A stretch of DNA of 64,000 nucleotides from Candidatus Bathyarchaeota archaeon (lineage in GTDB: Archaea; Thermoproteota; Bathyarchaeia; Bathyarchaeales; Bathycorpusculaceae), in NCBI GenBank assembly GCA_013388905.1, contig JACAEI010000010.1:29962-93961 (forward strand). The letters are read 5' to 3'. A program made the position numbers and the translations under genes. Under the pieces are notes generated by a model. It made no database searches, was not told where the DNA came from, and worked only from the letters and a program-made list of their open reading frames with translations. How positions within the stretch are numbered: position 1 is the first letter of the stretch; every line of letters starts with the position of its first letter. Positions 8,367 to 17,700 of the stretch are shown here, one piece after another.

Positions 8367-9972
8367 TAACCTTCACCTTTTCGCCAGCAATAACTTTTTC
8401 ATAAATCTGCTTTGGTCTTGCATAATACTCAGCAATTATTGCAGCTACATCTTTGTAACTTCTTATGTTGCGTTCCCGCATCCAATGCAAAACGTTCTTG
8501 CGTCTTTCTAATTCATCCATTAATTCTTTCCTAGTGATGCCTGTGCGGTCGGAGATTGCCGTCAGCATTAAGCTCTTATTAAATTGCTGTATCTGAGTGT
8601 CATCTAATGGATTCCATTTCAGTGTTGTTCTATAGTCTTCATAATCAGCAATCTCGTTAACGTTCATGACACGTCTATACGCTTTTTTCTCCGCACCCTT
8701 TACAAGATGGACTCTTTGAATCGATAAAACTATATTCATCAGCGGAATATATGCAGGCGCAATGTCCATGGGTTTTTGCGTTAAACGCTTAACTGCTGAA
8801 TCCAAGTTTTCAGCATGCATAGTGCATAAGCCACCGTGGCCTGTGGCTAAAGCTTGGAAAAGCACATAGGCTTCTTGACCTCGAACCTCACCTACGATTA
8901 ATACGTCTGGGCGGTGTCTCATTGATGTTTTAACGAGGTCGAAAAGTGTTACTTCACCTATACTGCTTCCGCCAAGACCGTAGCTTTGTCGGGCAATGAG
9001 TGAAACCCAGTTTTCATGTGGCAAGTTAAGCTCTGCAGTTTCTTCTATAGTAATTATTTTGCTTCCGGGCTTGATAAGGCATGCTAAAGAGTTTAAGGCT
9101 GTTGTTTTTCCTGCTGCGGTTCCACCTAAAACCATTATCGAAGCTCTATTTTCAAGGCACAGCCAGAAGTATGCTGCCATTTCCTCCGAGAATGTGCCAA
9201 GATTTATTAGATCTACTATTGAGTAGGGGTCTTCTCTAAATTTCCTAATTGTAAAAGCTGTTCCGAACGGCGTTACTTCACGTCTATAACATACTGCCAG
9301 CCTGTGTTTGCCTGGTAATGAAGCGTCCACTATTGGGAAGGCTGAACTTACATGTTTGCCGGCCATGTGGACAAGTTTAACAACCATGTTGTCGAGTTCT
9401 TCGTCGTTTTCAAATTCCAGGTTCGTTTCAATGCTTTCGTAGTTTCTGTGCCAAATATAAACTGGCTTGTTAACACCGTCGCATGAAATATCTTCAATGT
9501 TGGGGTCTCGCATGAGCGGGTCAATGCGACCGAACCCGACTAGATCTCTCTCTGCATGATATAGAATTTTGTACCATGAAACGTCAGGCAACCAGCCCAG
9601 ACTAATGCGATATTTATCTACAATTTTCTTGGCTTCTTCTGCAAAGAATTTTCTAGGGTCAAGAATTTCCTCTTTTGGCGACTCTATTTCTGCAAGTAGT
9701 ATTTCCAGAATGCGGTTGTAAACGCCTCTTTCTAGCGGGTCTAGCTGAAGCTCATCTAAGACATATTTGTATTCGCCTATCTTCGGATTCTGCACAATAG
9801 CCACATGCGCGAAAGGCTCGTAAAGCGGATATTTATCCACAACCTTGAATCCTCTCGGCACAGGCTTTGGAGGAGGTGGCGGAATAGCCACTTGCTCTTT
9901 CTTTCCCCAATTAATCTTAATCCTTACTTTCTTAAGCTTAGTCAAGGTTTCTTTAAGCTGCAGCTTTGCCAT
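8344..9972 (-). CDS. Pilus assembly / type II-IV secretion ATPase (TadA/FlaI-like)
   Basis: 542 residues. An N-terminal extension with a PPPPPKPVPRG proline run (about residues 31-40) leads into the N-terminal domain of secretion ATPases (about 60-260). The RecA-like core follows: Walker A GGTAAGKTT (about residue 285), the Asp box around IITIEETAELNL, Walker B RPDVLIVGEVRGQEA and the His box ALATGHGGLCTMHAEN. These motifs identify the GspE/TadA/FlaI superfamily that drives filament assembly. It is the first gene of the operon; the ATG at 9970-9972 has TAGGAG 7 nt upstream and a TATA-like box about 45 nt upstream. It overlaps the platform gene by 23 nt. Confidence 0.95.
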   Translation of the reverse strand: MAKLQLKETLTKLKKVRIKINWGKKEQVAIPPPPPKPVPRGFKVVDKYPLYEPFAHVAIVQNPKIGEYKYVLDELQLDPLERGVYNRILEILLAEIESPKEEILDPRKFFAEEAKKIVDKYRISLGWLPDVSWYKILYHAERDLVGFGRIDPLMRDPNIEDISCDGVNKPVYIWHRNYESIETNLEFENDEELDNMVVKLVHMAGKHVSSAFPIVDASLPGKHRLAVCYRREVTPFGTAFTIRKFREDPYSIVDLINLGTFSEEMAAYFWLCLENRASIMVLGGTAAGKTTALNSLACLIKPGSKIITIEETAELNLPHENWVSLIARQSYGLGGSSIGEVTLFDLVKTSMRHRPDVLIVGEVRGQEAYVLFQALATGHGGLCTMHAENLDSAVKRLTQKPMDIAPAYIPLMNIVLSIQRVHLVKGAEKKAYRRVMNVNEIADYEDYRTTLKWNPLDDTQIQQFNKSLMLTAISDRTGITRKELMDELERRKNVLHWMRERNIRSYKDVAAIIAEYYARPKQIYEKVIAGEKVKVIAHSGNP

Positions 9973-10010
9973 AGCGTTTTCTCCTATCTACTTATAGTGA
10001 TATGTCCAAA

Positions 10011-10022
10011 CTATTAAATATT
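10011..10022 (-). promoter_or_regulatory. TATA-like box of the pilus operon
   Basis: On the minus strand the sequence reads AATATTTAATAG, an AT-rich archaeal TATA-type element 38-50 nt upstream of the ATPase ATG. A start of transcription about 25 nt downstream would leave a short leader containing the TAGGAG ribosome site. No obvious operator repeat lies beside it. Predicted from position and composition only. Confidence 0.5.
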
Positions 10023-10037
10023 ACGTCGCACGACATG

Positions 10038-12758
10038 CTACTGATACTCTTCTTCCTCTTCCCTCGTGGAAACGCTAATGATTTTGAGCTTAACCAGGAT
10101 AACAACTGCAATGGCGATTATGATTATTGGGATTAAAATCAGTAGAATTATTGTCAGCGGCCATCCGCCTTCTTGTTCTGATGTTATTTTTGGGATCACT
10201 ATTGTTTCTGTTTGATTTCCTCCGTTTATATATCCATTTTTTGTTACGTTGGCTGTTATTGTTACAAATATTTGCGCTGTTGTGTAAGGAGCTCTAAAAA
10301 CAAAATTGCAAGCACCTGAAGCGTCTGTGGTTTTGGTTGTAACATTGAAGTTGCCAGCGCTAGACCATATTGTAACGTTCGCACCAACAACAGGCGTTGC
10401 ATCTTCTTTACACATCACTTGAACTATAACATTCGCTAATTCTTCTGATTTGACGTAAGGAGCGTCTATTGTGACGATGAACGTTCTTGGATTAATAGTT
10501 ACTTCAAGTTGGTTTTGCGCTGTCGCGTATCCCGTTTTTGTAGCGATTGCTGTAATGATGATTTTGGATTGTGTGCTTACTGGAGGAGCGGTGAAAGTGA
10601 ACGTTATGTTACCATATGCGTCCGTCAATCCGCTAGCTGTTGAAAAGTTTCCACTTTCTGCTGTTACTGTGACGTTTGCTTGTGCTATTGGAATTGTTTC
10701 ATATTTTACACTTACAGTTATGTTCATTTTTGCCTCTGAAATTGTCGCGTTTGGATCCGCTACTATCTGAACATTGAGGATTTTGGGTTCTATGACTATT
10801 GTTGTCTGTCCTGTTCCATCCATATAGCCGCTTTTCGTTGCTGTTGCGATCATAATGGCGTATAATAAAGTGGTTGTTTGTGGCGCTGTGAAGATGACTG
10901 AAAAAGCACCATTTGAATCAGTAACTCCTGTTTCAGAGGATAGACTTCCAAGACTAGATGATAACGTAACGCTTGCATTAACAACTGGTTCATCATTACT
11001 TTTGACATGGACTAAAACCTGCGACGTTCCTTCTGACCTAACAACATTTGGGTTAGCATCTATTTGAACTGAAAGGAAAGGCGAAACCTCTAAATATTGA
11101 TGGGCTGAACCATCGGCATATCCGCTTTTAGAGACTCTTGCAACAATCCTAATGTATGTTTTCTCAGCTATGTCTGGTGCCGTAAATGTTGTAGCTAAAT
11201 AGCCCGTTGCGTTGGTAAGACCAGAAGATTGTGAAAAGTTTCCACCAATAACTGAAAACATTGTTATCGTTGCATTTTCTACCGGGTTGACGCTGTCTGT
11301 TACATGAACTGTTACTGAAACATTATCTTTTTCGTGAACAGTTGAATCGCTTAGGTAGGCGCTCGCTTGTAGTGGTGTAAGATTTTGAACATTTATTGTT
11401 GCAGATACAACGTCGCTTGTGGTTCCGTAATCGTCTACAACTGTCAAGTTTGCAGAGTAGGTTCCAGTTGTGGAATATTTATGTGTGAAAATCGATAATG
11501 TTGTCCAGCCACTGCTATAGCCGTCTCCAAAATTGAAAAGATATCTATCAACACGTCCGTCAGCATCGAATGATCCAGTGGCAAAAAACATGACTTCTCC
11601 ATTAGGTGGAATGAGACTCTTGTCGCTTAAAAGAACCGCTGTTGGGCGAGTGTTGATATAACCAATGGATTTAAATAAAAAGAATATAAAGTCAAGATTA
11701 ACGCCGTCGCCACCAACAGGGTTGCCTTGTCCAGTTGGGTTCAATTGATCATGGTATGGTCCACTTTTGTCACCCCAATAATTATATTCCGCATTCACGG
11801 TTGCATTAAGCTCTACATTCATGCCCATTTCATTGGCATATATGTCGTTGTAGTTGGCTGTGTGACTTCCTCTGTCGTATAAGACCCCGATGGCATTGTA
11901 CGAGATTGAGTTGTTTGTGATGTATGTGCTTATGGGAGTCGAGATGTAGATTCCATTTGTATTCGATGAAATGTTGTTATATGAAATGGTTGTTTGAGAG
12001 TGGCTTTCAGCGTCGATCTGTATTCCGTTTTCTTTGTTTGCTGATATCTTGTTCCGATTTATGTAAATTCTTGAAGTCTGGTTTCCTGTTAATAGAATGC
12101 CATTGCCATTTGCCATTATAATGTTCCATTGTACAGTTACCGGACCATCTCCAGTTATGGATATGCCATTTCCTTTATTCTCCATTATTATGCTGTTTTG
12201 AATGGTTACCTCACTGTTGTCTGCGATAATTCCATTCTGTGAACATAGGCTTACTGTTGTGTTTTGGATGTTTAATATGGCATTTAATGCAGTGATTCCA
12301 TTTTGCGAAAGACTTATTGAACTATTTATGATGTCTACGTTTCCGTTTTCTACGAGAATTCCGTTTGTTGCGTATTTTACAAAGCAATTTATTAGCGTGG
12401 ACTTTTGCATTCCGTTGAATAATATCCCATTCCAGTCTCCATCTTGTGGCAACATTTTATTCGAAGTAAACGTAATGGATTTGCTTGTTCCGTTGGCAAA
12501 CAATACTCCCAAGACTTTCAGCGAGAATTCTCCAAACCTCACTTCAACACTTGGTTCTATTGTTAATGTGGCATTTGGATAAACTGTAATGTCTTTTGAA
12601 ACCACAAATGGGCTGTCAACAAGTGTCCAAATAGTATCTTTCGTTATTGGGTCTTCAACATAAGTTGCTTTTACAGTTGGAAATATTCTGCTTGCAGAAC
12701 TAAAAACACTAAAAATTATGCTCAACAGTGTAACAAATACGTAAATTTGCTTCTTCAT
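10038..12758 (-). CDS. Membrane-anchored surface protein: beta-helix, PKD and four Ig-like repeats
   Basis: 906 residues. A signal peptide (about 1-31) is followed by a right-handed beta-helix of the NosD/parallel-helix type (about 60-340, repeated N-G-I rungs) closing with NYWGDKSGPYHDQ. Next is a PKD domain (about 375-465, SFDADGRVDRYLFNFGDG). Four tandem Ig-like repeats of about 98 residues follow, each with GNFS/GSLS, a LTDxxG turn, a FTAP strand and a KSGY/KTGY motif (invasin/Big_1-like). A C-terminal transmembrane helix (WPLTIILLILIPIIIIAIAV) and a short acidic cytoplasmic tail end the protein. It is transcribed in the same direction as the pilus operon, 65 nt upstream of it, but the operon has its own TATA box between. 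Likely a cell-surface adhesin or carbohydrate-binding protein; substrate unknown. Confidence 0.85.
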   Translation of the reverse strand: MKKQIYVFVTLLSIIFSVFSSASRIFPTVKATYVEDPITKDTIWTLVDSPFVVSKDITVYPNATLTIEPSVEVRFGEFSLKVLGVLFANGTSKSITFTSNKMLPQDGDWNGILFNGMQKSTLINCFVKYATNGILVENGNVDIINSSISLSQNGITALNAILNIQNTTVSLCSQNGIIADNSEVTIQNSIIMENKGNGISITGDGPVTVQWNIIMANGNGILLTGNQTSRIYINRNKISANKENGIQIDAESHSQTTISYNNISSNTNGIYISTPISTYITNNSISYNAIGVLYDRGSHTANYNDIYANEMGMNVELNATVNAEYNYWGDKSGPYHDQLNPTGQGNPVGGDGVNLDFIFFLFKSIGYINTRPTAVLLSDKSLIPPNGEVMFFATGSFDADGRVDRYLFNFGDGYSSGWTTLSIFTHKYSTTGTYSANLTVVDDYGTTSDVVSATINVQNLTPLQASAYLSDSTVHEKDNVSVTVHVTDSVNPVENATITMFSVIGGNFSQSSGLTNATGYLATTFTAPDIAEKTYIRIVARVSKSGYADGSAHQYLEVSPFLSVQIDANPNVVRSEGTSQVLVHVKSNDEPVVNASVTLSSSLGSLSSETGVTDSNGAFSVIFTAPQTTTLLYAIMIATATKSGYMDGTGQTTIVIEPKILNVQIVADPNATISEAKMNITVSVKYETIPIAQANVTVTAESGNFSTASGLTDAYGNITFTFTAPPVSTQSKIIITAIATKTGYATAQNQLEVTINPRTFIVTIDAPYVKSEELANVIVQVMCKEDATPVVGANVTIWSSAGNFNVTTKTTDASGACNFVFRAPYTTAQIFVTITANVTKNGYINGGNQTETIVIPKITSEQEGGWPLTIILLILIPIIIIAIAVVILVKLKIISVSTREEEEEYQ

Positions 12759-12935
12759 GCAGATTCAACCATTTGCACTTGGATATCACAGTATCCTCAT
12801 GCCAAAGTTAGTTTAAGGGTTATGAATCTAAAATAAAACTTCAAAATCTGTATACGTCTCATATAGCGAGAATAATTAGCAAGAGATTTAATCAAGAAAA
12901 GAAACAACCATAAAAACGGTTGCGGAGGAAAGTGT

Positions 12936-13709
12936 TTGAAAACTTACGTTGCGTTTGCTTTGAGTAATTTTCCCTTGATAAAATCTGGGGATAACATAGC
13001 TAAAATTATTGTTGAAACAGCAAGAAAAGACGGCTTAAAAATTGAAGACGGAGACGTAATAGCCATTGCTCAGAAAATTTTTTCCAAAGCTGAAAAACGA
13101 GTAATAAGACTAAAAGATGCTGTTCCCTCCCAAAAGGCGAAAGAAATTGCAAAAATAACTCGAAAAAGCCCGAAATTTGTTGAACTTGTTCTGAGAGAAA
13201 CAAAAAATATAGTGAAGGCTTCCAATGGTATATTACTCGTAGAAGACACGCGAGGCTTAGTCTGTATAAACGCTGGAATAGATAAGTCAAACGTAAAAGG
13301 CAGAGGCAACTTTGCTTTGCTACCAGAAAATCCAGACGAGTCAGCAAGAAAATGTTGTGCGGAAATTAAGAAGTTAATAGGTAAAAACGTTGTTGTGATA
13401 ATGTGTGACACATATAGTCGTCCTTTTAGGCGGGGGCAGGTGAATTTCGCTATTGGCGTGGCTGGAATTAAACCATTCAAAGATTATAGAGGGAAGCAAG
13501 ACCTTTTTGGTCAGACTTTGCAAGTGAAAAATATTGCAGTTGTGGATGAGATTGCAGCTGCTGCAGAATTGCTTATGGGACAAGGTAAAGAAGCAACGCC
13601 TGTTGTCGTTTTCAAAGGATTGAGCAGTGTCATTGAGTTTTGTGGCAAATGTAGCATAAGCGAATTGCAGATTTCAGGTGAAGAAGACCTGTTTAGAAAC
13701 GCACTATAA
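12936..13709 (+). CDS. cofE: Coenzyme F420-0:L-glutamate ligase
   Basis: 257 residues, the usual length for archaeal CofE (no C-terminal FMN domain as in actinobacterial FbiB). CofE adds glutamates to F420-0 with GTP to give F420-2. Family features seen: DGLKIEDGDVIAIAQKIFSKAE near residue 35, the conserved DTRGLVCINAGIDKSNV (about 105-122), the CDTYSRPFRRGQVNFAIGVAG segment (about 155-175) and DEIAAAAELLMGQG near the C-terminus. The TTG start is chosen because GCGGAGGAA lies 7 nt upstream and the MKTYVAF start fits the family. It abuts the convergent hydrolase gene with no gap. Implies the organism makes F420. Confidence 0.93.
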   Translation: MKTYVAFALSNFPLIKSGDNIAKIIVETARKDGLKIEDGDVIAIAQKIFSKAEKRVIRLKDAVPSQKAKEIAKITRKSPKFVELVLRETKNIVKASNGILLVEDTRGLVCINAGIDKSNVKGRGNFALLPENPDESARKCCAEIKKLIGKNVVVIMCDTYSRPFRRGQVNFAIGVAGIKPFKDYRGKQDLFGQTLQVKNIAVVDEIAAAAELLMGQGKEATPVVVFKGLSSVIEFCGKCSISELQISGEEDLFRNAL

Positions 13710-14345
13710 TTACAATCTTTGCAAAAATGGATTATTGCGTTTTTCTTCGCCAATTGTTGTTATTGGTCCGTGACCAGGATAAATCACGAAGTTGTCTGGT
13801 AAAGTTGCGAGTTCCTTCAAGGAAACATTCATATCTTCTCCCGAGCTTTCTGGAAAATCTGTTCTCCCAACAGAACCACAAAATAACGTATCACCCGTAA
13901 AAATTTCCTCTGCCCCTAAAAGAGATATGCTACCGCGACTATGACCAGGAGTCTGAATAACTTTCAAGTTTATTTCTCCAAATTTAACCAAATTTCCATC
14001 ATGTAACAGCGCGTCTGCTGGCGGTGAAGAATCCTCAAAGCCGAAAAATCCAGCAATTCTTTTGCCCAATTCACCAAGCATGTGCGCATCCGACTCATGA
14101 ATCAAGATAGGCACATGAAATTTCTCCTTTGCAATTCCGTTTCCACAAGTGTGATCTGGATGTCCATGAGTATCCAAAATAAATTTTATTGTCAAACTGT
14201 TTTCGTTAATATACTTGAAAACTTTTTCTGCTTCTTGTTTATTGTCAAAACCGGGGTCGATAATAATTGCTTCTTTTGTTTGTTCACAGCCTACCACATA
14301 ACAGTTTGTGGAAAATACACCCACAACGAACATTTTTACTATCAT
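13710..14345 (-). CDS. Metallo-beta-lactamase fold hydrolase (glyoxalase II-like)
   Basis: 211 residues. The zinc-binding motif THGHPDHTCGN is at about residues 58-68, with further ligands in TPGHSRGSISLL, FTGDTLFCGSVGRTD and the terminal IYPGHGP. This order and the length match the glyoxalase II / YcbL subgroup of the MBL superfamily, soluble thioester or similar hydrolases. The exact substrate cannot be read from sequence. Its stop directly abuts the stop of cofE on the other strand. Nothing in the neighbourhood suggests a shared pathway. Confidence 0.85.
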   Translation of the reverse strand: MIVKMFVVGVFSTNCYVVGCEQTKEAIIIDPGFDNKQEAEKVFKYINENSLTIKFILDTHGHPDHTCGNGIAKEKFHVPILIHESDAHMLGELGKRIAGFFGFEDSSPPADALLHDGNLVKFGEINLKVIQTPGHSRGSISLLGAEEIFTGDTLFCGSVGRTDFPESSGEDMNVSLKELATLPDNFVIYPGHGPITTIGEEKRNNPFLQRL

Positions 14346-14446
14346 GTCCTATCAGCTTCTTGCAAATAGGTTCAAGTCTAATAAACTGTTTCGCTTATGC
14401 TCGTTAAATGCCACACCAAAACCATTAAATTTTCATAAAAAGAAGT

Positions 14447-14677
14447 ATGATCATGGAGAAAGGCGAAGGCTTGAAACTGCAAGAAATTGAGGAAGCGTTC
14501 AGCCGCTTCAAAATCTGTCCTAAATGCGGTTCTAAAGAGAGTTTCTGGTTTGGCGCAAAATCAAGCAGCGCCTATGCCTTGTGTAAAAACTGTGGAGAAA
14601 AATTTGAGTTTCACGAAGTCTATATGATGACTGAGAAAGGTGAGACTCTTAAACGGTTCAAGCTTTTTAGGCGATGA
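14447..14677 (+). CDS. Small zinc-ribbon protein
   Basis: 76 residues (72 if translation starts at the second ATG, 14453). CPKCG (about residue 25) and CKNCG (about 47) form a treble-clef or zinc-ribbon pair spaced by about 20 residues; the rest is charged and soluble. Such small ribbons are common in archaea as transcription, translation or RNA-binding accessory proteins, but nothing identifies the role here. It stands alone between the divergent hydrolase and the glycosyltransferase cluster. Confidence 0.65.
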   Translation: MIMEKGEGLKLQEIEEAFSRFKICPKCGSKESFWFGAKSSSAYALCKNCGEKFEFHEVYMMTEKGETLKRFKLFRR

Positions 14678-14772
14678 GCACTCGTATTTCAATTCTGAAA
14701 CTGAATGATATTCAATTTTTGAAAGAAGATTGATAAACAACGCGTCTCGCACTCGCTAATGAGGAGGCTTCA

Positions 14773-17700
14773 GTGGAAAGCGCCAAGAAACCGCTCGTAT
14801 CGATAATTGTGCCAGCATACAACTCACAGAAAACAATCCAACAATGCCTACAATCAATTAAAAACCAGACTTACAAGAATATAGAAACAATTGTGGTGGA
14901 TCGCCACAGCAAAGACAAAACAGCACAAATCGCAAAAAACTTCAAAACAAAACTGTTGTATGTAACTGAAGAGCGAAGCACAGCCAAAAACTATGCAGCA
15001 AAAGAGGCAAAAGGCGATTTTCTACTTTTCATAGATTCAGATATGACACTTGCCCCTGAAACAGTCGATGAATGTGTAAAGAAAAGTTTAGAAACAAATG
15101 CGGATGCGCTTGTCATACCACTAAAAAGCATAGGTCATAGTCTACTAAGTGAATGCCGAAAAAAGGAGAGAGAATCGCTTTCAAGTTTAAGCGAATTTAT
15201 GGAAGCCCCACGTTTCTTTAAACGAGCAGCATTTTTGAGAAATGGAGGATATGACGAAAAAATAGTGTGCGGAGAAGATTTCGACTTAACTAAGCGATTT
15301 AAAAAAAAAGGCTACAAAATTGAGAAAATAATCTCTCAGTTATATCACTTCGAAGATGGGGCTTCTCTGCGCAATATTTTATCAAAAGCTTACTATTATG
15401 GCAAGGCTTTACCCGCATTAATAAAGAAAGACCCACGAGAAACAGTGGAAAGATATGCCAATATACGATTCGCATCAATAAAAACCACTGGAGCTACATT
15501 CAAAAATGCAAAGCTCCTTCTAAGTTTCGTTCTCATGAAAACTTTTGAATACATTGCTTACTTTATTGGAATCCTTGTTCAACTAATTCGTCAGATAACA
15601 AGCAATAAATTCTTCCAAAATCTGAGAATTAAACTCTCAGTTTACAAGTTCGCCATTATCAATTTTGCAATTCTGACCCTAGTCTCATTCACCATATTCC
15701 GCAACTTCCTCCTATCTGCAGAGTGGCCTGGAGGCGGTGATGTCATAGGCTTTGTTTCCCGAGCCTACATATATGGTAAAGATTTTAGATGGCTTTACAT
15801 GTGGCGCCAATATTCTTTTGGTTTTGTTGAAGGCATAAATTTCATGGACTTCTTTTTGATGCTAATCTATTGGATTTTTAGAGATCCTTCTTGGACAGTG
15901 AAAATTTTCATGTTTCTAGTTTACTTGACCGCTGCTTTTTCTATGTATTTTTTTGCGTATAAATATGCACATAACCATATTGCTGCCCTTTCAGCTTCTC
16001 TGGTTTATATTTTGAATCAGTGGCTTTTTTCGCAATTGACTGAAGCACATGTGGACATAATTTACAGCTACGCTCTAGCTCCACTAATTTTCCTTTTGCT
16101 TGACAATGTGTTAAAAACTGGCAAATCTAGAGACATTATACTTTTAAGTTTAGGTTTAAGCTTGTTTGTAACAAGTTTTCATCCAGAGTGTATAGTAATC
16201 TACGGCATCTTCTTCCTCCTTTTTACTTTCCTTTTCCTAATTTTCCCATCAAAAAACGCGAAGTTTAAAACGCTCCTCTACCGTGTAGTCAAAGTATTTG
16301 TGCCATCGGCTGTGCTTGTTTTTCTACTATCCGCCTTTTTCCTACTCCCGTTTCTATTCAATATTCGTGCACCCTACTTTCATTCGTCTTACGTTTACCC
16401 GCTCGAAGATTCTTTTGGAACAAGCTATCAAAACATAACAGACGCCTTCACTTTGCGAGCAGTAGAAAAATGGGGTTATGTTAACCTTGTAGACGTGTAT
16501 TCAGGCTTGGGGTTGCCTGATTTTCCAGTTCACACCTTTCTATTCTTGCTTTTTCTTTTGGCATATTCTATGCTATTGATTCGCAGAGACCGCTACACAA
16601 TTTTCTTTGCTCTATCCGCACTGGTTTCCATTTTTCTGGCAAAAGGCGCCTATTCACCTTTTGGACAATTTTTTGTTTGGGCATGGTTCAATGTTCCCCA
16701 TTTTGCAATTTTCCGGGCAGCAAACAGATGGGTTATGATGACGATTTTCTCCCATGCTTTCTTCACCTCGCTTTTAGTGTCGTATCTGGCAAGTTATGTA
16801 GAAGGAAAAGCTTCTCTACGGGCAGTAGAGCAATACTTAACAGTGAAAGTGAAAGTGAAAGACAAAAATTATTCAAAAAACAAGAAACTCGTGGTTTCTG
16901 TTGATTTGCTGAATAATTTTTTCAAAAAAATTCACAAAGTTATTTACGCACTAAGTATATTTTTGTTGGCATTCATTTTTTTAAGTGGTTTTCTTTCTTG
17001 CTTCTTCTTTTTTTCTCAAGGCTTACAAGTTTACACTCCCCCCGAAGAAGATTTGTCTGTGTATAAGTGGCTTGCTTCTCAATCAGGTGATTACAAAGTA
17101 ATCTCGGTGTGTCGTAGTCCGTCTGAGTGGTATGACCCGTTAGGTGGCGAATCTGACTTTGCGTCTAGTGGGATGCTTACTTCGTTAGGTTGGAGCCATG
17201 ACATAGGTTTTGACAGCTCGTTTATTCATGACAAACCATTGCTTCAGAATGGTGGATGGGATTTCAAGGCAAGACAGTTTGTCGACTATTTGAGATTTAG
17301 ATTGGCAAGAGGGCATTTAACTGACAACTTGTTAAAGATGCTGGGATCTTTCGCCTACTATTATATTGTCATTCCTACATATACAACAGAACAGACTCGC
17401 AGATTTTTCCTAAACCAGAAAGGATATCAAATTGCATACAATCAGTCAACAATTGTTCTTCAAAATGACTATTTTACACAACGGATATTCGCTGCAAACC
17501 AGTCAATGTTCGTGGTTGGTGGTTTTGAATCTTTTGATGCATTATGCAAAATTGAAAGTCTTAACATGAATAAAACCATTTTATATTATGCGCCGGAATC
17601 TATTGATTATGGCAGTTTGTTGTATGAAAAAGCCAATAAATCCCAGATGTTTTGCTTTGCCAACTCGGACATTTTAGATTTGGCGATGATTTCTTTGGGC

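Noticed and set aside
12781..12796. GGATA-TCACAG-TATCC inverted repeat between the adhesin gene and cofE
   Set aside because: Arms of only five bases, with no clear relation to a promoter; likely chance.
13006..13583. Three antisense frames opposite cofE
   Set aside because: Shadows of a well-recognised gene on the other strand, with low-complexity Leu/Phe content typical of antisense frames.
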